Origin: an uncultured Collinsella sp.
Lineage (GTDB): Bacteria > Actinomycetota > Coriobacteriia > Coriobacteriales > Coriobacteriaceae
Length of the DNA: 13,625 nt
Direction: 5' to 3'
Assembly (NCBI GenBank): GCA_902493835.1
Contig: CABURG010000036.1
Span: 1-13,625 of the forward strand
The position numbers and the translations under genes were made by a program. This document shows, one piece after another, positions 6,060-13,505 of this stretch. The first letter of the stretch is position 1; each line of letters opens with the position of its first letter. A model generated the notes under the pieces. The model was given only the letters and a program-made list of their open reading frames with translations, was not told the origin of the DNA and ran no database searches.

Positions 6060-6094
6060 GCGTTCCGCCGTCTCACCGCAGTATAAGGAGAGCC

Positions 6095-7099
6095 ATGTCC
6101 GACTATCAGGGAAAACGATTCAAGGCTTCTCAGATTCCCGATCCGTCGAAGCCGGGTGCTGCCCATGCGGCACAGCAGGGTCGGACATCCTCTCCTCAGC
6201 AGCCGCGCGCGCCGCGTTCCGTAACGCCGACGTCCCATCGCCGCCAGGATACGCCGGCTGCGTATCGCCCTTCGTCATATGGCACGGCAAAGAAGCAGGC
6301 CCGGACGACGAGGCAGTCGAGCGGCGCGCCGTCCAGCTACACCGAGCCGCCGCGTAAGAAGCGCCGCTCCATCATTCCCATCTTGCTCATCATCGTGGGC
6401 ATCGGTCTGATTGTCGCCGCCGCCGCTATCTTTATTAATGCTCAGATTGGCTATAAGCAGGCGAGCGATTCGTATCAGAAAATCGAGAAGCAATATGTAA
6501 GCGATAAGGACGCCAGCGGCGTGCCGATTATCGACTTTGATGCGCTTGCTCAGACAAATCCCGAGGTTGTGGGTTGGATTTACGCGCCCGGCACCAACAT
6601 CAACTACCCCGTGGTGCAGACCAACAACAACTCCAAATACCTCAACACGCTGTTTGACGGTACATCTAACGCGTCCGGTGCCATTTTCTTGGATAGTGAT
6701 GACACCGCGCCGGGAATGGTCGACCAGCAGACCACGATTTACGGCCACCATATGAACGACGGATCGATGTTCAATGTGATTTCGGACACCACCGACCAGG
6801 CGACGTTCGACAGCATTGAGTTTGTGTATTACATCACACGGGATGCTACGTATAAGCTGCGACCACTGGCGACCAAAGTTGTCGAGGACACGTATGCCAA
6901 GGCGCGCACGCCCAATTTTGAGGGCGATGACGGGCTCAAGAACTACCTGTCCGAGATGCTTGACGGTGCCTCTGCCGTGGCGAGCGATGCCACCGATCGT
7001 GCCGCTTCGGCAACTAAGGTCGTAACGCTTGTGACCTGTCGTTCGCTATCGCTGAGCAACACGCGTGCCGTCATGGTACTCACGCCGGTTGAGGAATAG
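6095..7099 (+). CDS. Class B sortase with long basic N-terminal tail
   Basis: This is a 334-residue membrane-anchored transpeptidase. Residues 1-91 are a low-complexity cytoplasmic tail rich in Ser, Pro, Gln and Arg, ending in RKKRR. One membrane helix follows at about 93-115, so the catalytic domain lies outside the cell. The sortase domain has VVGWIYAPGTNINYPVVQ (158-175), catalytic His218 in YGHHMNDGSMF, Cys315 in TLVTCRS and Arg324 in SNTRAVM. These motifs and the domain length fit SrtB-type enzymes, which attach proteins to the cell wall or build pili. The start follows AAGGAG, and an in-frame start at 5999 would run through purE. No sortase-sorted substrate is encoded nearby, so the target is unknown. 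Confidence 0.9.
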   Translation: MSDYQGKRFKASQIPDPSKPGAAHAAQQGRTSSPQQPRAPRSVTPTSHRRQDTPAAYRPSSYGTAKKQARTTRQSSGAPSSYTEPPRKKRRSIIPILLIIVGIGLIVAAAAIFINAQIGYKQASDSYQKIEKQYVSDKDASGVPIIDFDALAQTNPEVVGWIYAPGTNINYPVVQTNNNSKYLNTLFDGTSNASGAIFLDSDDTAPGMVDQQTTIYGHHMNDGSMFNVISDTTDQATFDSIEFVYYITRDATYKLRPLATKVVEDTYAKARTPNFEGDDGLKNYLSEMLDGASAVASDATDRAASATKVVTLVTCRSLSLSNTRAVMVLTPVEE

Positions 7100-7163
7100 A
7101 TTATCCAGGGGTAGCTAAAACCCGTCCCAAATTGGCTACTCGCTGACAGTAGAGGGAGAAACG

Positions 7164-7580
7164 ATGCTTGAAAATGGCAAATTGATGCCTTCGATTGATG
7201 CTTGGCTGCGCGAGGCCAAGGCCGATTCGTCGGCACCTGCGTGCGGTATGTATCTGACACATAATGGTGTGGTGCGCGCGACGCCCAAGTCCGAGGCACG
7301 CGGTGTCGAGACCGATGGCGTGGCGCCGGGCCACAAGGTGGGCGGCATGGTGTTCGGCTTCGATGCTCAGAAAGTGCAGGCTGCTATCGAGGCCACGCGC
7401 GCGATGCCGGGTATCGGCTATGTGCGCGTGTGGCTGGCAAGCGGCGAGCTTGCCGTAGGTGACGACATCATGCTCGTGCTCATTGGCGGGGACATTCGCC
7501 CGCATGTGGTCGATGCGCTGCAGGCGCTCGTTGGCACCATCAAGAACGAATGTGTGAGTGAGGTCGAGCGCGAGGCGTAG
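7164..7580 (+). CDS. MoaE-like protein (molybdopterin synthase large-subunit family, divergent)
   Basis: This 138-residue cytoplasmic protein resembles the MoaE family. GMYLTHNGVVRATPK (28-42) sits where MoaE proteins have their N-terminal strand, YVRVWLASGELAVGDDIMLVLIGGD (86-110) matches the central core, and RPHVVDALQALVGTIK (112-127) matches the C-terminal helix that bears a catalytic lysine (Lys127 here). The usual closing WKKE motif is absent and replaced by SEVEREA. MoaE with MoaD adds sulphur to precursor Z in molybdenum-cofactor synthesis, but no other cofactor gene is present. The call is from motif memory; the protein may be a specialised relative rather than a working synthase subunit. 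It starts after GAGGGAGAAACG, 64 bp after the sortase. Confidence 0.7.
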   Translation: MLENGKLMPSIDAWLREAKADSSAPACGMYLTHNGVVRATPKSEARGVETDGVAPGHKVGGMVFGFDAQKVQAAIEATRAMPGIGYVRVWLASGELAVGDDIMLVLIGGDIRPHVVDALQALVGTIKNECVSEVEREA

Positions 7581-7610
7581 AGGCTTGCGTCGATAGAAGG
7601 CTCGTTTATA

Positions 7611-7649
7611 AAAATGCCCGTCGGTACGTGTGATACCGGCGGGCATTTT
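7611..7649. terminator. Bidirectional terminator between convergent genes
   Basis: AAAATGCCCGTCGGTA (7611-7626) pairs with TACCGGCGGGCATTTT (7634-7649), with a single G-U wobble and a 7-base loop. Runs of A on the left and T on the right let it work on both strands. It separates the MoaE-like gene from the convergent membrane-protein gene. Confidence 0.85.
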
Positions 7650-7670
7650 GCGTTTTGGGCGCGGTTGGCG

Positions 7671-8900
7671 CTACACGCGCGTCGCATCCTTGGGGCTCAT
7701 GGTCATGCTCTGGAAGCGATTCTCCATAAAGTCATTATCGAAGTACTTGCCGTAGAACTGCGCAACGGGAATATCCGGTTCCGTGCCGTTGACGCGCTGA
7801 TACCAATAATCGAGCGACTGCAGCGTCATAACGCCATCGACCAGCATAATGATGGTGAAGATGACGGTAGCCGAGTAGCGGCTCTTCCACGGAATCATGT
7901 TGATGAGCTTGAGCAGCCTCGGCAGCAGCAGCTTGATCCAGATGAGGCCACCCAGGCCCCACAGGCAGGCGAAGCCCGTGCAGGTACGTCCGCCGGTAAG
8001 GACGGCGAGCGGATCGGGCATGCCAAAGAGCTTCATATGCGAGTAGCTCCACGAGACCACGCCAAACGAGGTCTGCATAAACCAGCCCACGAACACCTCA
8101 AAGCTTGCGCCGAGCAGCGCGCTCACCAAAAAGATAATGATGGGGTTCTTTTTGTAGAAGCGGTTGAGCACCATGGTCATGAGTACGGCGCCAAATCCGT
8201 AGATGGGGCTGAAGGGGCCAAACAGCATGCCGGCGCGGTTCTGGTAGACGCCCGGGTCGTTGACCGTCATGTGCCAGATGTCCTCGGCGATCAGGCCGAG
8301 TATGCAGCAGACAAAGAATACCCAGAACAGGTTGAAGTAGTTGAGCTTAATGTAGCCTTCGCCGGTTTCATCGCGCCCGAGCATGCCCTCGGCGGCGGCG
8401 TCGCGATCGAGCATTTCCTGCAGGCGGCGCTGCAGCTCGCGCTCCTGGCGCAGCGTGGGGTCGACGGTGGCCGAAAGCGCGACGAGGATGCCGAGCTGGA
8501 TGGCAGGGCGCAGCAAGAAGGGCCCGATGCCCTGGAGCATCACGTCAACCAAAAGCTCGACGACGGTAAACGCGATAAGGATATAGGACAGACGGGCAGC
8601 GTTGCGGCGCTGGTTTTTGATAAGGTCCAGGCCAAAGATAATCAGGATGACGGCGCTTGCCGCAGAGAGCATGATGCCGGCGACGATAAGGCCGACCGCG
8701 ACGAGTGTGTTGTCGCCGAGCTTGGCGGCGGCGTTGCCATTGATGAGCGCGGTGATGACCTGCCACATAAAGGCGCCGACCGAGGGGAGCGTGCCCACGC
8801 CGGACAGGATGCACAGGACGGCGTACACCTTAATGATGAGGGGGATCTTCTTGACCTCCGTGGCGCTGGGGACGCTGGGGTCGAGTTCGTTTCGATCCAT
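7671..8900 (-). CDS. Multi-pass membrane protein with C-terminal CmpB-type (putative ABC-transporter type IV) domain
   Basis: This 409-residue polytopic membrane protein has two parts. The N-terminal half has about four hydrophobic segments (roughly 21-50, 65-93, 104-122, 126-146), followed by a charged linker rich in Arg and Glu (150-185). The C-terminal half holds YFNLFWVFFVCCILGLIAEDIW (188-209), NRAGMLFGPFSPIYGFGA (221-238) and VVSWSYSHMKLFG (281-293), the pattern of PF06541-like proteins. It has no ATPase domain and its substrate is unknown. The ATG at 8900 follows GAAAGG; the open frame upstream to 9077 lacks hydrophobic character and is not used. It stands alone, convergent with the MoaE-like gene and divergent from purF. 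Confidence 0.75.
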   Translation of the reverse strand: MDRNELDPSVPSATEVKKIPLIIKVYAVLCILSGVGTLPSVGAFMWQVITALINGNAAAKLGDNTLVAVGLIVAGIMLSAASAVILIIFGLDLIKNQRRNAARLSYILIAFTVVELLVDVMLQGIGPFLLRPAIQLGILVALSATVDPTLRQERELQRRLQEMLDRDAAAEGMLGRDETGEGYIKLNYFNLFWVFFVCCILGLIAEDIWHMTVNDPGVYQNRAGMLFGPFSPIYGFGAVLMTMVLNRFYKKNPIIIFLVSALLGASFEVFVGWFMQTSFGVVSWSYSHMKLFGMPDPLAVLTGGRTCTGFACLWGLGGLIWIKLLLPRLLKLINMIPWKSRYSATVIFTIIMLVDGVMTLQSLDYWYQRVNGTEPDIPVAQFYGKYFDNDFMENRFQSMTMSPKDATRV

Positions 8901-9147
8901 ACATAACCTTTCTCGTTTTGCTATAGGTACAAGGATACGCCGCCGACCTGCCAAAAGACAGGACGAACGTCCCAATTGCAACAATGCAAGCCCTAACGGC
9001 GGGCGAGACACGTCGCAACGAAAGCATGCGGGATCGTCGGCCCCGAGGCGGCTGCCCAATAAAATGTTTGGCTGCAAAACGGATTATAAGCTCGGTGGGC
9101 TTTTAAAAAGCGCTGTTCATGCGCGGGAGTGCTTGTCTTGCCGTGCG

Positions 9148-9153
9148 TATAAT
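9148..9153 (+). promoter_or_regulatory. Probable -10 box for purF
   Basis: A perfect TATAAT lies 41 bp before the purF start, in the 294-bp divergent gap (8901-9194). No good -35 hexamer is placed 16-18 bp upstream. No PurR-like box or purine riboswitch core is recognisable. The rest of the gap has small hairpins (for example TTGCA-ACAA-TGCAA near 8975) but no gene I can support. Confidence 0.45.
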
Positions 9154-9194
9154 AGGGCAGGTAACGCCAAATAACGAGGCTCTGAGGGGATGCC

Positions 9195-10865
9195 ATGTCT
9201 CAAGAAACCATCCACGCGGCCGAGCGCGCCGCGGGACAGGTGAAGACCATGTCGACGTATGATCCGGACTCCGACCAGCTGCATGAGGAATGCGGCATCT
9301 TTGGTGTGTGGGCGCCCGATCGCGATGTGGCTCGACTGACGTACTTTGGTCTGCGCGCGCTGCAGCATCGCGGCCAGGAATCGGCGGGAATCGCCGTGGG
9401 CGACGGCGGCACGGTTATGGTTCGCAAAGACCTGGGACTGCTCGATCGCGTGTTCTCCAACGCCGACCTGTCGACGCTCTCCGGTCAGCTGGCCGTGGGC
9501 CACGTGCGCTATGGCACTGCCGGTGCCAAGAGCTGGGAAGCCTCGCAGCCGCATCTTTCTACCATCAACAGCGTCATTATCGCGCTTGCTCACAACGGCA
9601 CTCTGGTCAACACCGACGAGCTGCGCCGCCAGCTGATCGAGCTGGGCGTGCCGTTCCTCTCCAATTCGGATTCCGAGGTCGCGACCAAGCTTATCGGCTA
9701 CTTTACCCAGCGTACGGGCCACCTGCGCGAGGGCATTCGCAAGACCATGGAGCTCGTGCGCGGCGGCTACGCCATGACGCTCATCAACGAGCAGGCACTC
9801 TACGCATTCCGCGATCCGCACGGCATTCGCCCGCTCGTGCTGGGCAAGCTGGTGGACGAGGGCCTGGACCAGGCCGATGCCGCATCCGTTTCGCAGCTGC
9901 CGTCGCAGGACGGCGCCGCGACGGTCGACTCCGCCGTCCGTGTCACGCGCGCCGGCGGCTGGGTCGTTGCTTCCGAGACCTGCGCACTCGACATCGTGGG
10001 TGCCGAGTACGTCCGTGACGTCCGTCCCGGCGAGATTTTGCGCATCAGCGCCGAGGGTCTGGTATCCGAGCAGGGCGTGCCTGCAGCCGAAGAGCCCGCA
10101 AACTGCATCTTTGAGCAGGTCTACTTTGCCCGCCCCGACTCCATCATGAACGGCAAGAGCGTCTATGCCTGCCGTTACGACATGGGTCGCCAGCTGGCAC
10201 ACGAGGAGCCCGTCGAGGCCGATCTGGTCATCGGCGTGCCCGACTCCGGCCTGCCGCCCGCGGAGGGGTATTCGCACGAGAGCGGCATTCCCTTTGGCGA
10301 GGGCCTCATCAAGAATCGTTATGTGGGCCGTACGTTTATCGAGCCCACGCAGGAGTTGCGCGCCATGGGTGTGCGTATGAAACTCAACCCGCTGCGCGAC
10401 AACATCGAGGGCAAGCGCCTGGTCGTCATCGACGACTCCATCGTGCGCGGCACCACCATGGTGCAGCTTGTCAAGATGCTGCGCAACGCTGGCGCCAAGG
10501 AGATTCATATCCGCATCAACTCGCCCGAGGTCATCTGGCCGTGCTTCTACGGTATCGATACCGACGTGCAGTCGCAGCTTATCAGCGCCAACAAGACGGT
10601 CGACGAGATTTGCGAGTATATCGGCGCCGATTCGCTGGCCTTCCTTTCGGTCGAGGGCCTGCTGAAGGTCATGCCCAAGGGCGGTTACTGCGATGCGTGC
10701 TTTACCGGCCGCTACCCCGTGGCGATTCCCGAGAGCTTTGGCCGCGACAAGTTTATGGAGGGCTTTAAGCCCCGCAACCTGGATAAGCCGCTGCACTTTG
10801 ACGACGACGCCGTGGTCGAGAAATACGACGACCGCAGCTGGGAAGAGAAGCACGGCGAGGCCTAA
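9195..10865 (+). CDS. purF: PurF, amidophosphoribosyltransferase
   Basis: This 556-residue cytoplasmic enzyme catalyses the first committed step of purine synthesis, PRPP plus glutamine to phosphoribosylamine. Cys33 in LHEECGIFGVW is the glutaminase nucleophile and must be exposed by removing the leader. RGQESAG, HVRYGTAG and AHNGTLVN mark the Ntn-hydrolase domain. VIDDSIVRGTT (411-421) is the PRPP loop. Cys304, Cys450, Cys499 and Cys502 match the four ligands of the [4Fe-4S] Bacillus-type enzyme. About 30 extra residues (220-252) sit between LGKL and WVVASETC. The start at 9195 follows GAGGGGA; Met19 (9249) would give a 14-residue leader closer to known propeptides and is a real alternative. 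Confidence 0.97.
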   Translation: MSQETIHAAERAAGQVKTMSTYDPDSDQLHEECGIFGVWAPDRDVARLTYFGLRALQHRGQESAGIAVGDGGTVMVRKDLGLLDRVFSNADLSTLSGQLAVGHVRYGTAGAKSWEASQPHLSTINSVIIALAHNGTLVNTDELRRQLIELGVPFLSNSDSEVATKLIGYFTQRTGHLREGIRKTMELVRGGYAMTLINEQALYAFRDPHGIRPLVLGKLVDEGLDQADAASVSQLPSQDGAATVDSAVRVTRAGGWVVASETCALDIVGAEYVRDVRPGEILRISAEGLVSEQGVPAAEEPANCIFEQVYFARPDSIMNGKSVYACRYDMGRQLAHEEPVEADLVIGVPDSGLPPAEGYSHESGIPFGEGLIKNRYVGRTFIEPTQELRAMGVRMKLNPLRDNIEGKRLVVIDDSIVRGTTMVQLVKMLRNAGAKEIHIRINSPEVIWPCFYGIDTDVQSQLISANKTVDEICEYIGADSLAFLSVEGLLKVMPKGGYCDACFTGRYPVAIPESFGRDKFMEGFKPRNLDKPLHFDDDAVVEKYDDRSWEEKHGEA

Positions 10866-10895
10866 AACCTGCCATGTAGGGACAGGTTTATTTTG
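10865..10895 (+). terminator. Possible weak terminator or attenuator after purF
   Basis: AAACCTG (10865-10871) pairs with CAGGTTT (10883-10889) across an 11-base loop, followed by ATTTT. The stem begins at the purF stop. A second small inverted repeat follows (AGGT-TTT-ACCT, 10898-10908). Together they could reduce read-through from purF into purM or act as an RNA processing site. The stem is AT-rich and the call is weak. Confidence 0.35.
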
Positions 10896-11021
10896 GTAGG
10901 TTTTACCTGCTGTTTTGTTGATATGACGGCGCGTGCTGTTATGGCGCGCGCCGAAATGAACGCAACTATGAGCACCGTTTGGCGCCCGCGCGGCGGACGG
11001 TAGTGGGAGAGGAAGGCTCAG

Positions 11022-12125
11022 ATGAGCGACAGCAAGCATGTGACGTATGAGGATGCCGGCGTCGATACCGCCGAGGGCGGCCGCGCCGTCGACGCTATTA
11101 AGCAAATGGTTAAGGACACCAACCGTCCCGAGGTCATCGGCGGTATCGGTGGCTTTGGTGGCTTATTCTCGGCCGCCGCGCTTAAGGATATGGAAGACCC
11201 GATTCTGATCAGCGGTACCGACGGCGTGGGCACCAAGCTCGTGCTCGCCCAGATCATGGACCGTCACGAGACGGTGGGCCAGGACCTGGTCGCCATGTGC
11301 GTCAACGACATTTTGGCTTCGGGCGCCGAGCCGCTGTTCTTCCTGGACTACGTTGCCATCGGCCACATTGAGGCCGAGCACATGGCAAAGATCATCAAGG
11401 GCGTGGCCGATGGCTGCAAGCTCGCGGGCTGCGCGCTCGTGGGCGGCGAGATGGCCGAGCACCCCGGCGTCATGGCTCCGGCCGACTACGACCTTGCCGG
11501 CTTTACCGTGGGCGTCGTCGACCGTCCCAAGATGCTCGATCCCGCAAACGTCCGCCCCGGCGACGTGATTCTGGGCCTGCCTTCCACCGGCGTGCACTCC
11601 AACGGTTACTCGCTCGTGCGCAAGGTCATTGGCGTCGACGGCATTAAGCCGGGCACGCCCGAGGCCGCCGCTAAGGCCGAGGAGCTGAGCCGTCCGCTCG
11701 AGGAGCTCGGCGGCGCATCGCTGGCAGACGCCCTGTTGGCCCCCACGCGCATCTATGTCAAGCCGATTCTTGAGTTGCTCCGCGGCGGCGCCAACGTGCA
11801 CGCTATCGCCCACATCACTGGCGGCGGTATTACCGAGAACCTCAACCGCGCGCTCGCCGACGACGTCGACGCCGTGGTCACCCGCAACGGTGTCGAGATG
11901 GGCTGGGGCGTTCCGCCCGTCATCACCTACGTGTCGCGCCAGGCCGAGCTCGCGCCCAACGAGGCATGCAAGACCTTCAACATGGGCGTTGGCCTGTGCC
12001 TGATCGTCGCCCCCGAGGACGAGGCCGCGGTTACCGAGGCCCTGGTCGCGCTGGGCGAGAAGCCGTTCCGCGTGGGCGAGTGCGTCGAGGGTTCCGGTAA
12101 GGTCGTGTACTCCGATGAGCGCTAA
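11022..12125 (+). CDS. purM: PurM, phosphoribosylformylglycinamidine cyclo-ligase (AIR synthetase)
   Basis: This 367-residue cytoplasmic enzyme uses ATP to close the imidazole ring of FGAM and give AIR. Family blocks are GIGGFGGLF (41-49), ISGTDGVGTKL (63-73), the nucleotide-binding VGQDLVAMCVNDILASGAEPLFFLDY stretch (85-110), CALVGGEMAEHPGV (137-150), GLPSTGVHSNGYSLVR (185-200) and HITGGGITENL (264-274). A short N-terminal lead of about 8 residues is polar. The start follows GAGAGGAAGG. It lies 156 bp after purF, a larger gap than usual for an operon, and overlaps purN by 11 bp. Length and motifs are normal and the frame is intact. Confidence 0.97.
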   Translation: MSDSKHVTYEDAGVDTAEGGRAVDAIKQMVKDTNRPEVIGGIGGFGGLFSAAALKDMEDPILISGTDGVGTKLVLAQIMDRHETVGQDLVAMCVNDILASGAEPLFFLDYVAIGHIEAEHMAKIIKGVADGCKLAGCALVGGEMAEHPGVMAPADYDLAGFTVGVVDRPKMLDPANVRPGDVILGLPSTGVHSNGYSLVRKVIGVDGIKPGTPEAAAKAEELSRPLEELGGASLADALLAPTRIYVKPILELLRGGANVHAIAHITGGGITENLNRALADDVDAVVTRNGVEMGWGVPPVITYVSRQAELAPNEACKTFNMGVGLCLIVAPEDEAAVTEALVALGEKPFRVGECVEGSGKVVYSDER

Positions 12126-12816
12126 CGAGCAGATGGCTGCCGCCGAGGGCCTGGACTTTGTGCCCTATACCCGTCCGAGCGGCACCGATACGGCCGAGCC
12201 GCTTAAGATCGGTGTGCTCATCAGCGGTTCGGGTACCAACCTGCAAGCGCTGATCGATCTGATCGCCGCCGGCAAGCTCAACGCTTCGATTGAGCTTGTG
12301 GTGTCGAGCCGTCCCTCGGCTAAGGGTTTGCAGCGCGCTGAGCGTGCAGGTATCCAGACGCTTACGCTGTCCAAGGATGTCTACGCCGACCCCATCGCCG
12401 CCGACGAGATCATCGCGCACGAGCTTCTCGAGCGCGGCTGCGAGTATGTGGTCATGGCCGGCTACATGCGCATGGTGCACACGCCTCTGCTGGCGGCGTT
12501 TCCCAACCGCGTGGTCAATTTGCATCCGGCGCTGCTGCCGAGCTTTACCGGTGCGCATGCGATTGACGATGCCTTTGCGCGCGGCGTCAAGGTAACTGGC
12601 GTGACCGTGCATTTTGCCAACGAGATCTACGACAACGGTCCCATCATCGCCCAGCGTGCGCTGGCTGTCGAGGAAGGTTGGGATGTCGACACGCTCGAGG
12701 AGCACATCCACGCGATTGAGCACGTGCTGTATCCCGAGGTCGTGCAAATGCTCGCCGACGGCCGCGTCCACGTGCTGGAGAGCGGCAAGGTCGCAATTGA
12801 CGCGCCTCGCGGCTAG
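12115..12816 (+). CDS. purN: PurN, phosphoribosylglycinamide formyltransferase (10-formyl-THF dependent)
   Basis: This 233-residue cytoplasmic enzyme formylates GAR to FGAR using 10-formyltetrahydrofolate. The core starts with KIGVLISGSGTNLQALID (31-48), the phosphate-binding part. Asn135 and His137 in NLHPALLPSF and Asp173 in YDNGPI form the catalytic set. MAGYMRM (114-120) and the C-terminal HIHAIEHVLYPEVV (197-210) are typical. About 28 residues precede the core, longer than in most PurN proteins; the start at 12115 inside the purM end is the only in-frame ATG that keeps a coupled overlap, but the internal ATG at Met7 (12133) cannot be excluded. A terminator follows the gene. Confidence 0.96.
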   Translation: MSANEQMAAAEGLDFVPYTRPSGTDTAEPLKIGVLISGSGTNLQALIDLIAAGKLNASIELVVSSRPSAKGLQRAERAGIQTLTLSKDVYADPIAADEIIAHELLERGCEYVVMAGYMRMVHTPLLAAFPNRVVNLHPALLPSFTGAHAIDDAFARGVKVTGVTVHFANEIYDNGPIIAQRALAVEEGWDVDTLEEHIHAIEHVLYPEVVQMLADGRVHVLESGKVAIDAPRG

Positions 12817-12848
12817 CGGCGCACAGTACAATTTAGCCGAGTAGTCAG

Positions 12849-12891
12849 GGTGGTCATTGGCGCCAAGGCGCGCGTGGCCACCTTTTGTTTT
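12849..12891 (+). terminator. Rho-independent terminator after purN
   Basis: GGTGGTCA (12849-12856) pairs with TGGCCACC (12875-12882) with one G-U wobble, enclosing a smaller GC-rich hairpin (TTGGCGCCAA). A TTTTGTTTT tract follows. It lies 33 bp after the purN stop and separates the purine genes from the EIIA gene. Confidence 0.8.
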
Positions 12892-12968
12892 GGGTAGTCA
12901 TCGGGAACGGTCTTTAACGACTGGTCATTCAAGAACGTTGCAGGTGACTAGATGAGAGAGGTGAGCGC

Positions 12969-13433
12969 ATGGCGGATAACGAAGCGCTGTTTACGCCTGA
13001 GCTGGTGTTTTTTGATTGGGAGTGTGCAACGCCGGATGAGGTGTTTGCGCGGCTCGAGGGCGAGCTTGCCCCGCGCGGCTACATTGCCGACGGTTGGCTC
13101 GACGCCGTTCTCACGCGCGAGGATGCCTATCCCACGGGCCTTGCCATGCCGGCGGCAAACATTGCCATTCCGCATACCGATCCGGGGTTTGTGGCCAAGC
13201 CCTATATCGCGGTGGTGAAGCCCGCCGCGCCCGTGACAATTAACGCTATGGCTGGCATGGGCGCTCCGGTGCCGGCGCAGATCGTCATCAATTTGGGTAT
13301 TGCCGAGCCGGGCGGCCAGGTCGAGGCCCTGCAGGCGCTCATGAACATCTTTATGGACGCCGATGCCGCAGCCGACGTGCTCGGCCAGACCACGCCCCAG
13401 GGCATGGTCGACGCCATCCGCCGCCACTTCTAA
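12969..13433 (+). CDS. Stand-alone PTS EIIA type-2 (fructose/mannitol/galactitol-like) protein
   Basis: This 154-residue cytoplasmic phosphocarrier has the type-2 EIIA fold. REDAYPTGL (50-58) leads to NIAIPHTDP (64-72), where His69 is the expected phosphorylation site. The C-terminal LQALMNIFMDADAAADVLGQTT (121-142) is also typical. The GatA-like galactitol branch is the nearest match by eye. Such proteins normally pass phosphate from HPr to a cognate EIIB, but none follows here, and the EIIB at 201-677 belongs to the unrelated mannose class. The protein may serve distant EIIB/EIIC partners or act as a regulator of the PtsN kind. The start follows AGAGAGGTGAGC. The purN terminator lies upstream. 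Confidence 0.9.
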   Translation: MADNEALFTPELVFFDWECATPDEVFARLEGELAPRGYIADGWLDAVLTREDAYPTGLAMPAANIAIPHTDPGFVAKPYIAVVKPAAPVTINAMAGMGAPVPAQIVINLGIAEPGGQVEALQALMNIFMDADAAADVLGQTTPQGMVDAIRRHF

Positions 13434-13444
13434 GGTGGGGCTGA

Positions 13445-13505
13445 GCCGGCACTTGGGGACGTTCCTTTTCTGCCGGCACTTGGGGACTGTCCCTAACTGC
13501 CGGCA
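13445..13505. repeat. Tandem 27-bp repeat, two units plus a partial third
   Basis: Both full units (13445-13471 and 13472-13498) start with GCCGGCACTTGGGGAC and end in CT; their tails differ (GTTCCTTTTCT versus TGTCCCTAACT). A third GCCGGCA begins at 13499. The unit holds small palindromes (GCCGGC, and GGGGACTGTCCC in the second copy), so it resembles REP-type elements. From memory, similar intergenic sequences recur in Collinsella genomes. It starts 11 bp after the EIIA stop, and no T-tract follows. Confidence 0.8.

Noticed and set aside
7614..8906. 430-codon plus-strand open frame opposite the CmpB-type gene
   Set aside because: It starts inside the bidirectional terminator and encodes a highly charged, low-complexity sequence. 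The minus-strand frame has real membrane segments and family motifs.
8901..9077. N-terminal extension of the CmpB-type protein
   Set aside because: The upstream frame encodes Arg- and Pro-rich sequence with no family resemblance and runs through the likely promoter region. The ATG at 8900 has GAAAGG.
8901..9194. Purine riboswitch or PurR box before purF
   Set aside because: I could not find the conserved riboswitch core or a recognisable PurR-type palindrome. Only a TATAAT and small hairpins are visible.
9117..11105. Very long minus-strand open frame (662 codons) opposite purF
   Set aside because: It is antisense to a clear purF with all catalytic motifs. Its product is low-complexity, rich in His, Ala and Asp, which is the mirror of GC-biased codon use. 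No ribosome-binding site or family motif was seen.
13445..13505. CRISPR array
   Set aside because: The units are directly adjacent with no unique spacers, there are only two full copies, and no cas gene is present.
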